64,000 nucleotides of DNA. Origin: Bacteroides sp. 519 (GTDB lineage Bacteria; Bacteroidota; Bacteroidia; Bacteroidales; Bacteroidaceae). Position 1 is the first letter of the stretch, and each line of letters opens with the position of its first letter. The position numbers were made by a program, and so were the translations under genes. This document shows positions 35,697 through 42,041 of this stretch, one piece after another. The notes below the pieces were generated by a model. That model worked only from the letters and a program-made list of their open reading frames with translations, ran no database searches and was not told where the DNA came from. The stretch is from NCBI RefSeq assembly GCF_010500955.1, contig NZ_QVMJ01000016.1, positions 62,001-126,000 of the forward strand, written 5' to 3'.

Positions 35697-36571
35697 ATAC
35701 TTTCTGTATATCTTTGGTATACGAAAGATAACGTTTTTAAGTGAGATATCCAAATTGGCTTTAACGCTTTATAACAAGGGCGATTGTTGTTTTGTGTGAT
35801 ATTTGTACCTTTTGTTAATGTACCAAGTTCTGCAAATACCTCACCTGTGTTTTGATTGTACCAACCGGATGATGTTTTTATTACAGTATCCTCGTATTGT
35901 ATCATGTGACGTGCATCGCATTTTAGCGACAATTCTAAACGCCAAACATCCGGTTTTGTGTAGCCCATTTCGGACCATGCATCCCGTATCCAAGGCTTTT
36001 CTTTAACCTCGGTGAGCTCTTTGGTTTTGTTGTATAAATAGACAGAGGCGGCAGAATTACCGGAACCAAAACGTAAATATTCGGGACTTATATTGTTTTG
36101 TGATTGATTGGCTATTAATGTAAATTTTGTTACACCTATTTTCCACAATTCGTTTTTTAAGAATCTGCGGATAAGGGTACTTGGTTTCATTCCATTGTCA
36201 AAATATTGGAAGTCACACGCGATGTCTAAGCGGGAGATGGATTTTATTTCAATATTGATAGTGAGCAGCAGGTCGCAGAGTTTTGATACTGCGTTTTGTT
36301 CGTAACAGAACTTGTTTGATAGCTTGATGAGCATTGCCCCCTGCAAGAATATACCTCCTTGAGATTTTAAGGAAAATGGGTCTGCCTGAACCTCTAAATA
36401 AGGTTCTGAATCGGTTGTACAGACATCGTAAAGCATACGGAAATGACGAGTACCGTGTTTGCGGAGATTCACGGTATAACCCTGGTGGGTAAGGCTCTGA
36501 ATGACTAATTGAGGCGGACCGGGTGCAATGCAATACAGTTGCAACCAGTCAATGTTGACACATCGATTCAT
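35678..36571 (-). CDS. Replication initiator, N-terminal part, with a foreign tail after site 2
   Basis: The N-terminal ~250 residues have the Rep_trans/G2P-like pattern: SRLDIACDFQYF at about 114, SVYLYNKTKEL at about 180 with the likely catalytic Tyr, and VWRLELSLKCD at about 212. Up to TGEVFAELG the protein is the element's own; after site 2, 47 residues (from TLTKGTN to the stop) come from flanking DNA and are not homologous to anything evident. The true C-terminus is encoded at 41646-42041. Rep nicks or melts the origin. In this integrated state it is probably non-functional, but excision would restore it. Confidence 0.85.
   Translation of the reverse strand: MNRCVNIDWLQLYCIAPGPPQLVIQSLTHQGYTVNLRKHGTRHFRMLYDVCTTDSEPYLEVQADPFSLKSQGGIFLQGAMLIKLSNKFCYEQNAVSKLCDLLLTINIEIKSISRLDIACDFQYFDNGMKPSTLIRRFLKNELWKIGVTKFTLIANQSQNNISPEYLRFGSGNSAASVYLYNKTKELTEVKEKPWIRDAWSEMGYTKPDVWRLELSLKCDARHMIQYEDTVIKTSSGWYNQNTGEVFAELGTLTKGTNITQNNNRPCYKALKPIWISHLKTLSFVYQRYTESIHKTGG
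35821..35836 (+). other. Recombination core, site 2: left end of the 6.2-kb element
   Basis: TACCAAGTTCTGCAAA preceded by AATG, direct to site 3. Reading leftwards on the minus strand it codes F-A-E-L-G-T inside the rep frame. The left flank shows no susC sequence, as expected for the far end of an invertible segment. Confidence 0.85.
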
Positions 36572-36800
36572 ATATCATTTACTTAAATTTGCTTGGAGGA
36601 GTTTTTACTGTTTGAGCGTATGTTACAAGCAAGGCCTTATAAGCTATGAGCCAGCCGCACCCGGCTGACGGCTTATAAGGCCTAAGTAAATGAACATGCG
36701 TTCCGTCGTGGATACCGTTAGCGGGTTGCTCCTCAGCATTGCCCGGTTATCTCTACCACGATGCAAATATCTACCCCAATTTTGAGATAAACAAAAAGAG
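36572..36800. promoter_or_regulatory. Structured region upstream of rep: candidate replication origin
   Basis: GGCCTTATAAGC (36633-36644) and GCTTATAAGGCC (36671-36682) form a stem, with an inner CAGCCG/CGGCTG stem. A second stem follows: CGTGGATA near 36706 pairs with TACCACG near 36757. The rep start is 36571. Stacked hairpins directly before rep are what rolling-circle origins look like. No nick site is proven. Confidence 0.55.
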
Positions 36801-36855
36801 GCACCGAATTGGCACCCCTTTTAAATCACGTTAACGGAACTAAACGTTTATTTAG

Positions 36856-36948
36856 TTAAATAGCACCCCCGCCCAAAGCGGTTGTAATGGCAGACAGGAT
36901 GGCTACAATGATGTTTACGAAGATTGATTTTTTGCTAGGTTTTGTCAT
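36856..36948 (-). CDS. 30-residue hydrophobic peptide (smalltalk-like)
   Basis: The minus strand codes MTKPSKKSIFVNIIVAILSA followed by ITTALGGGAI. A basic start and one membrane span, with the ILSAITTALG pattern, recall the short smalltalk proteins that occur beside amidase genes in Bacteroidales. This resemblance is from memory of the pattern, not a search. It lies between the DUF6266-like gene and the rep origin, and may serve as a minor coat or lysis-related peptide. Confidence 0.6.
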   Translation of the reverse strand: MTKPSKKSIFVNIIVAILSAITTALGGGAI

Positions 36949-37046
36949 AGTGAAATGTAAATTAATAATGATTATTGTTTTCATAGCTTAAGCTACAGGC
37001 TGGTTAAACTATCACATCAACCGCCTGCAACTTAAGTTAATGTGCG

Positions 37047-38237
37047 TTATGCTGTTGGGTCAATCCACGGAGCGGTCCAAGTTCGTACAACTTTATCGCC
37101 TGCGGTCATTTTAACAACTCCGGAGAGGTTTGAGTCAATAATACCCTCGAAACGTGAAGCGGTAGACGTTGTAGGAGCCGAAACAACCTCCGACAGTGTT
37201 TTTACTGTACCGTTGCTATTCTCAAATACGATCATTCCCGGGTCAAGGTTAACACCTGTGATCGTTAGTTTCACACCTGCATCTAGGTCAACATTGCTAT
37301 CCTCTGTTAGTAGGTTTGTTGAGCCTAGCGTTACGGTTGCAACCGTCATTGGCTTGTTAACAGGCTGTGATGAACTTGACTTGCCGGATGCTCCGGGGTC
37401 AAGGAACACGGGTTCATTGTAACCCCTGGTTATAACAGCCGTTGTACGTGCATCATCACCTGCATACTGGCTGTAAATAGAGTCTGACATAGATAGCAAT
37501 ACAGATGCGGGAGATACGCGTATTTTGCCATTCTCTAAGCGCGATTGGGTTATTGCTATCCCGCCAATAAATTCGCTGTCAGAAATCTGTAATAGACCGT
37601 TTTCGGCTTTTACGGTTTCAGGGAACACCGAGTAGAACAGTCGACTATCAGCGCCTACAGTAAACTCATACAGACGGCACGAAATGTAAGGGAAGCCGTT
37701 ATCTACATTTGTGTACTGGTCGAGCCGTACAATCGTTAATTGGTCGCCATAGTCCCAATCACCGTTAGCTTTTACGATAGCCGCAGATAATTGCGTAATC
37801 GTGGTAGCAGCAGTAATAGCGAACCCGGCCGGGAGCGCGATATCGGAAACGAAGAGCCCGGATGCGGTTTCTTGCACTTCGATGGGTTGCAATGTGCCTT
37901 TACTGATGATGTACGGAGCGACTACACCGCCTCCCGATGAAGTAACCTCTGCATCCAAATACACTTGGCTTGCTTTCATGTTTGCGGACACAAATGCATT
38001 ATAGTCTGACTGATTAGCAGGTTTGCTTTCAAAACCTTTTTTCATGAACTTACGCAACGCGCGATACATTGCCACTACATTACCCAGCTTTGCCCGTTGC
38101 GCTACTTGTGCTTCGGTTTTAGCATCGTTTACAGTTGACACGTATGCGCGTGCGGTTTGTTGCCCTTTAGAGACTGAAAACACAACATCTCCTACCTTAC
38201 CGCGTGCGCGGCCTAAAAACATATTACCTCTTGACAT
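37047..38237 (-). CDS. DUF6266-like protein, possible structural protein of the element
   Basis: The first ~75 residues follow the pattern of Bacteroidota DUF6266 proteins: MFLGRARGKVGDVVFSVSKG, then TEAQVAQRAKLGNVVAMYRA and a FMKKGFESK segment, and then NAFVSANM. The other ~320 residues are beta-rich, with Ala, Val, Thr and Ser in excess and no Cys cluster, ending WTAPWID. This composition suits a virion or surface component. It is the largest gene in the element and has no signal peptide. The function is unknown. Confidence 0.6.
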   Translation of the reverse strand: MSRGNMFLGRARGKVGDVVFSVSKGQQTARAYVSTVNDAKTEAQVAQRAKLGNVVAMYRALRKFMKKGFESKPANQSDYNAFVSANMKASQVYLDAEVTSSGGGVVAPYIISKGTLQPIEVQETASGLFVSDIALPAGFAITAATTITQLSAAIVKANGDWDYGDQLTIVRLDQYTNVDNGFPYISCRLYEFTVGADSRLFYSVFPETVKAENGLLQISDSEFIGGIAITQSRLENGKIRVSPASVLLSMSDSIYSQYAGDDARTTAVITRGYNEPVFLDPGASGKSSSSQPVNKPMTVATVTLGSTNLLTEDSNVDLDAGVKLTITGVNLDPGMIVFENSNGTVKTLSEVVSAPTTSTASRFEGIIDSNLSGVVKMTAGDKVVRTWTAPWIDPTA

Positions 38238-38495
38238 GATAGATAAAATTGATTGTTTAATAAATAGACATAGCTTCTAACGATAGGCAAAGGTGCAAAT
38301 TTACTTTGAACGAACCAAGAGCGAACCGGGAGCGAAGAGCGAACGCAGGGGAAACGGACCTGTTTACAAATTGATAGGAGTTTCACTCCGGTAGAGATCA
38401 AAAAGAAAGTAGAACAAAGAGGTCTCCTTTAGTATTTTTTAATATTTGTTACGCGTTTATAACTACAATCATCGATAAGGCTACAACCGAAAGTT

Positions 38496-38545
38496 GACCC
38501 GGGACTCGAACCCGCAAACCCTAAAACCACACCTTACAAGGGCGA
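38496..38545 (-). other. tRNA-like 3' fragment
   Basis: On the minus strand CGGGTTCGAGTCCCG is a T-arm, followed by a 7-base GTCAACT that resembles an acceptor strand. Upstream, CCTTGTAAGG could be an anticodon arm (TGT). The variable region is too long and there is no 5' acceptor partner, so this is not a working tRNA. Confidence 0.35.
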
Positions 38546-38830
38546 CAATCGTATGTTTTTCAAATATAGTAATAAAATACTATCCGCAGGGGACTTTCAG
38601 CCGAGGGGGCTGTGTTTTGGACCGCTGCAAGCGGTACAACACACAGACGGGGGGTGCCGGGGGTGGTGGCGTGCGTACACGGCAAGGGGGCCCGAGGCGC
38701 CGCAGGCGGCACGGGGACACGCAGATGGGGACGCGCGCCGCCACGGGGCGGCTACAATACAGCCGCTTGCGGCTACCTTATAAAGCCCCACCCCGGTTTT
38801 GCTTTGTGGAGACTTGACAGCCAACGCCCG

Positions 38831-38862
38831 TTGGGTACGGGGCGGTATATAGTGTAACTTTG
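38831..38862 (+). promoter_or_regulatory. Putative plus-strand promoter, opposite to the element's genes
   Basis: TTGG (38831-38834), 20 bases, TAACTTTG (38855-38862). It precedes several hairpins and no gene, so any product would be an RNA. Confidence 0.5.
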
Positions 38863-39134
38863 AATACATGAGCCGGGCTGTATTTCAGCCGGGCGGCACG
38901 GAGGCCGGGCGAATGCCGGGTAAAATGTATATACAAAAACAGGTGTGCATTTTCAAAACAACATTAGACCCTAGAAAACCACTGAAACGCCTTATCCATG
39001 CGGGTTACAGGTGGTTTTGCAAGACGTTGTCTACGCCAGTGTTACCACACTGGCAACCAGTGTTGTATGTGGTAAAATGTGCGGACATGCAAGTGTGTTA
39101 AATTTAACATTCACAACCGTACAATATTAACCTT

Positions 39135-39526
39135 TACCTTTGTGAACGGTAGCCCGCCACACGCCCGGGAGCCCCTGCGGGGTGGGTGACGGTGGGGGTG
39201 TGGGACGGCTGCGGCTAAGCCTCGCACAGGCGGTTGGGGCGGGGTGCCGGGAACGGAACAACGTGCGGTTGCTGCCAATACCAACTACGCACACGGAGCG
39301 CAGCGCAGTGTGTGTTTTTGGTGTTGGGTGCAACCGCGCGTTGTGGAGTGGGAGCGCACCCCGCCCCAACCGCCTGTGCGCCAGCGCTGCTAGTGCCGTA
39401 CCTGCCCCCACAGGCAACCACCCCGCAGGGGAAACCGGGCGGGACACGTGTTGCGCATGCCCGTTTGCCTCGCGGCCCGCCGCGATGGGACACACATAAC
39501 AACAAACGCCCGGTTTCCCGGGCGTT
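39135..39526 (+). ncRNA. Candidate structured RNA: ~300-nt inverted repeat with flanking signals
   Basis: A -7 box TACCTTTG is at 39135-39142, although a clear -33 box is missing. The inverted repeat then pairs CCCGCC (39153) with GGCGGG (39438), a 14-bp arm (39172-39185 with 39418-39431) and a perfect 24-bp arm (39224-39247 with 39356-39379). Inner arms near 39265 and 39335 also pair. A terminator-like hairpin AACGCCCGG/CCGGGCGTT at 39505-39526 precedes a T-rich run. It could equally be a DNA structure used in packaging or replication. Confidence 0.4.
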
Positions 39527-39550
39527 CTATTCATTTTTATTCAGCTTTGA

Positions 39551-40195
39551 TTATTGCTTCATTAAATACTGGCTCCATTGTTCTGCCATTGCGTGCGCTA
39601 TCCCTGTGTATGTCTTGCTTCGTAAATGCGCTGTAAGGGGGTCATTGAACGCTAACCATTTCCCGTTATGCATAATTTTATTTTGACCGCCCTCGGTCTG
39701 ATTGTCCCAATACCCACACTCGGGGAGTTTTAAAATATTAGTAGGTTTCAACTCGGGGAGATTTTTTAACCACAAACAGGTTTTTTTGCTTTCTGAATGC
39801 CCGAACTCGTAAGGTTGAATTATCTGATTCGGTTTTCTAATATAAGTCGAAAGCACTCCTACAGGATTCTCTAATGCAATATGCGGTACATTTGCGCTAA
39901 ACAATTCCCAAGCGAATACAATAGCCTCATATTGCTTTTTCCATCTATCGGGGTTTCCTGGTATGTGTCGATTTCCTGCAACGGTTATATAGGTGCATGG
40001 AGGGTGACATATCATTAAATCCCAGCTATCGGCAAGTATTAGCCTTACGTCTGCCATTATATGCTTACCTTCTTTTTTAGTTTGCTCTGATTCGGTTGGA
40101 AGTAGATCGCAACTCCAAGCATCCCACCCGACATTCGAAAAGGCATCCCGCACAACTCCACTATATTCACATGCTACTAATATTCTTTTATTCAT
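39551..40195 (-). CDS. DNA methyltransferase-like protein (cytosine-type pattern)
   Basis: The 214-residue protein begins KRILVACEYSGVVRDAFSNV, like a SAM-binding motif I. HPPCTYIT replaces the usual PPC catalytic motif region, and ALENPVG resembles the ENV motif. A target-recognition domain is absent, so the enzyme is short. Related small proteins occur in phages and are often annotated as cytosine methyltransferases; activity is not certain. In the element it could protect DNA from restriction. It lies between the 80-residue gene and the GC-rich region. Confidence 0.65.
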   Translation of the reverse strand: MNKRILVACEYSGVVRDAFSNVGWDAWSCDLLPTESEQTKKEGKHIMADVRLILADSWDLMICHPPCTYITVAGNRHIPGNPDRWKKQYEAIVFAWELFSANVPHIALENPVGVLSTYIRKPNQIIQPYEFGHSESKKTCLWLKNLPELKPTNILKLPECGYWDNQTEGGQNKIMHNGKWLAFNDPLTAHLRSKTYTGIAHAMAEQWSQYLMKQ

Positions 40196-40240
40196 TTCTA
40201 TTCATTTTTAAAGGTTTATATACTGTTGTCCGCCGCATTG

Positions 40241-40483
40241 TTAATATGGATAAGTATCTACAATAGGCGGTTGTATTTTGTATAGCATTTCACATATAAG
40301 TAAATATTTTATCCCGTTAGACGACTCTCCTATATAATATTCTATATCGTACGGAGTTTCCATTAACTCTACCCGCACTGCTTTTTTTGATACTTTGAGA
40401 GGAGCATCACCACAACGCACGTAAATCAGGCGAACACTCTCCAAATCTCTTAAACATTCTTTGTTTGTTTTATACCGTTTCAT
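40241..40483 (-). CDS. Hypothetical protein, 80 residues
   Basis: A small, soluble, basic-start protein (MKRYKTNKECLRDLESVRLI). It is not recognised. It starts 1 base after the amidase stop and so shares its transcript. Confidence 0.5.
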   Translation of the reverse strand: MKRYKTNKECLRDLESVRLIYVRCGDAPLKVSKKAVRVELMETPYDIEYYIGESSNGIKYLLICEMLYKIQPPIVDTYPY

Positions 40484-40484
40484 T

Positions 40485-40934
40485 TTACTTAAACTTTATT
40501 GTGTACATTTTTCTTGGCAATTCTCTTATAATGTGCTCATATTCCTGTTTCACATCAAAGCAAGGGCATGCCTTGTTTGAGTACTCGTTATGACCGTAGA
40601 TGTTTTTCACAGGATAAGAACGTGTTAGCATTTCAATAAGCTGTAATAGCGACTCTTTTTGAGATTTCGTTCTAGTATCAGACGGTTTTCCATCTGCATC
40701 TAACCCACCGATATAACACACTCCTATAGAGCCCGTATTGTGTCCCTTACAATGCGCACCTACTTTACTTAATACCCGGGCAGAGCATATCTCGCCATCC
40801 CGGGTTACCACAAAGTGATACCCTATTTCCGTAAACCCAGCCGCCTTATGCCATGTGTCAATATCTTTCACTGATACATCCTGTGATGGATATGTAGCGG
40901 AACAATGGATAATAATTTCGCTTATCTTTCTCAT
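40485..40934 (-). CDS. N-acetylmuramoyl-L-alanine amidase (T7 lysozyme-like)
   Basis: The enzyme cuts the bond between peptidoglycan glycan chains and stem peptides. IIIHCSATYP (zinc His near residue 9), IGYHFVVTRDGEI and GHNTGSIGVCYIGG are visible, and a second zinc His/Cys pair occurs in YGHNEYSNKACPCFDVK. The 149-residue single-domain form without a signal peptide is that of phage endolysins. The presence of a lysin favours a phage nature of the element. Confidence 0.92.
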   Translation of the reverse strand: MRKISEIIIHCSATYPSQDVSVKDIDTWHKAAGFTEIGYHFVVTRDGEICSARVLSKVGAHCKGHNTGSIGVCYIGGLDADGKPSDTRTKSQKESLLQLIEMLTRSYPVKNIYGHNEYSNKACPCFDVKQEYEHIIRELPRKMYTIKFK

Positions 40935-40940
40935 GTTAAT

Positions 40941-41240
40941 TTAACTTAATTGTAATGAAAAACGCGCATCTGCACCTGATGTGTACAGGACACTAGAAAG
41001 AGACATTTCGCCAACTGCGCGCCTTGTTAGCTTCATAGTTCCGGTATATACTTTTGCCTCTAATAAACCCGCTGGGCTTGATTCTAAGTAATTACATGCT
41101 TCTACTATTGCATCAAATGTATAGAAGCTAATTGTAATAAATTCTCTCGCTTCGCTTGGACTTGAGAGCCAACTGCGAATAAAAGATAACGTTACATTGT
41201 CTTGTGCCTCTAAGTCGTAAGCATTTAATTTTTCGTCCAT
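40941..41240 (-). CDS. Hypothetical protein, 99 residues
   Basis: This protein is 6 bases upstream of the amidase and has no known motif. Hydroxy residues are abundant in the C-terminal part (MSLSSVLYTSGADARFSLQL), a composition seen in small virion components, but this is only a guess. Confidence 0.5.
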   Translation of the reverse strand: MDEKLNAYDLEAQDNVTLSFIRSWLSSPSEAREFITISFYTFDAIVEACNYLESSPAGLLEAKVYTGTMKLTRRAVGEMSLSSVLYTSGADARFSLQLS

Positions 41241-41346
41241 TTTAATGTAAATTTATATTATTAATAATTATTCCACCTTGCACCTTTTAAATATACTACC
41301 CCTACGGGGTAGAGGTTTTTTTATACAGTTGCCCGGCAGCATGTTT

Positions 41347-41649
41347 CTATTTTGTTATATTTATCGTAATTGTACCTTGTAAATTCAGCCCTACTGTATA
41401 GGTTAGTGTTGAGATTATCTTAAGCAACTTAGAACTCAATATTGCGTCTCTACCAATTGATACCCAAATACTTTTATCTGATTCAAATACCATATACCCT
41501 ATTCTTTTTTCTTTTAAAGAACATTTTACCGCATCTATGAATTCTTTTATCTTTTGTTCTTTTTCTTTTCTCTCGGGTAAGTTTAATACATAGTCTTTGT
41601 ATGCCTTGAGTGTCTTTTCTACTACATCATTTTTTTCTTTTCTTGTCAT
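41347..41649 (-). CDS. Hypothetical protein, 100 residues, coupled to rep
   Basis: Its ATG overlaps the rep stop codon in the arrangement ATGA, indicating translational coupling with the C-terminal part of rep. The N-terminal half is basic and helical (MTRKEKNDVVEKTLKAYKDY), the C-terminal half hydrophobic beta. No motif is recognised. This overlap supports the view that 41646-42041 is the end of a real gene. Confidence 0.55.
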   Translation of the reverse strand: MTRKEKNDVVEKTLKAYKDYVLNLPERKEKEQKIKEFIDAVKCSLKEKRIGYMVFESDKSIWVSIGRDAILSSKLLKIISTLTYTVGLNLQGTITINITK

Positions 41650-42041
41650 ATTGAAGTGTTTTCTTTTTTTACCTTTAACCTATACTCTTTTGTCATTACT
41701 CTGTGAATCTCATAAATTTCTTTTATCAATTCGGGATGTTTTTCGGATAACTTTACAAGATAATTATGTACAAACCTATCCATTTTTCCTGAATCTTTAG
41801 AATAGGTCAATTTTATAGGTTTATAGTTTTTGTCTGATTGAGAAATATTAAACAACTCTACCCGCTTAGCTTCGTGTTTTCGTACTCCGGTTTCCTTGTA
41901 GCGGAATATAAAGTAATGGTTTATCATTCTGAAATATAGATGCATTAATGAGTCTTGCGTGTCTATAGTATTGATGTTTATTGTTTCTATTTCACGCCAG
42001 TTTCCTTTTGAGTCTTTTTTTACTTTACCAAGTTCTGCAAA
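41646..42041 (-). pseudogene. Replication initiator, C-terminal part (cut off from its start by integration)
   Basis: From site 3 leftwards the minus strand reads FAELGKVKKDSKGNWREIET and continues through HLYFRMINHYFIFRYKETG and RKHEAKRVELFNI to a natural stop. Frame and sequence continue the N-terminal part at 35821-36571 exactly at the core (both code F-A-E-L-G). The Met at 41943-41945 is not a true start. The aromatic HYFIFR segment and basic tail are typical of the end of these Rep proteins. Confidence 0.85.
42026..42041 (+). other. Recombination core, site 3: right end of element, start of the susC2 body
   Basis: TACCAAGTTCTGCAAA is followed by GACTTTGCAG; the overlap CTGCAAAGACTTTGCAG is a perfect 17-bp palindrome around one base. 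The right flank codes the susC sequence that follows P-S-S-A-K. Confidence 0.85.

Larger units (their letters stand above)
38460..39545. other. GC-rich, gene-free region dense in hairpins
   Basis: Composition changes sharply from the AT-rich flanks to GC-rich. No reading frame has protein-like composition or a credible start. Hairpins include CTGTGT...ACACAG near 38608-38644, GCGGCTACAATACAGCCGC near 38749, CCGGGCTGTATTTCAGCCGG near 38873, a TTACCACA/TGTGGTAA stem at 39039-39075, and a very long inverted repeat at 39152-39451. It lies between the methyltransferase-like gene and the DUF6266-like gene. It is either a replication/packaging region or one or more structured RNAs. Confidence 0.75.
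35821..42041. mobile_element. Integrated 6,205-bp circular element (phage-like or plasmid-like)
   Basis: Direct copies of the 16-bp core bound a block whose genes all lie on the minus strand. The rep gene is split: N-terminal codons run leftwards to site 2, and the continuation starts at site 3 in the same frame. Joining the two cores restores one rep gene with a natural C-terminus. The block carries a peptidoglycan amidase, a methyltransferase-like protein and a DUF6266-like protein, but no integrase, no Zot-type ATPase and no coat protein that I recognise. Length, one-way gene order and rep suggest an ssDNA phage or rolling-circle plasmid. The right end abuts the susC2 body. Confidence 0.8.

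Noticed and set aside
38494..39534. Several overlapping ORFs of 75-150 codons in the GC-rich region
   Set aside because: They occur in all frames because stops are rare in GC-rich DNA. Composition (Gly, Arg, Pro, Ala runs) is not protein-like, and none has a ribosome-binding site or family pattern.
38460..39545. Retron (reverse transcriptase plus msr/msd RNA)
   Set aside because: The long hairpin invites the idea, but no reverse transcriptase is encoded nearby.
41959..42025. Start of susC2 at the upstream Met (residues before PSSAK)
   Set aside because: These codons are the reverse strand of the element's rep gene and show no signal peptide; homology to SusC begins only at the core.
35821..42041. 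Filamentous phage (Inoviridae) in the strict sense
   Set aside because: No Zot/pI-type ATPase, no typical small pilin-like coat gene cluster and no pIII-like adsorption gene could be found, and a lysin is not expected for an extruding phage.
35821..42041. Insertion sequence or composite transposon
   Set aside because: There is no transposase and no terminal inverted repeats. The ends are direct copies of a core that is part of coding sequences, as in site-specific recombination.
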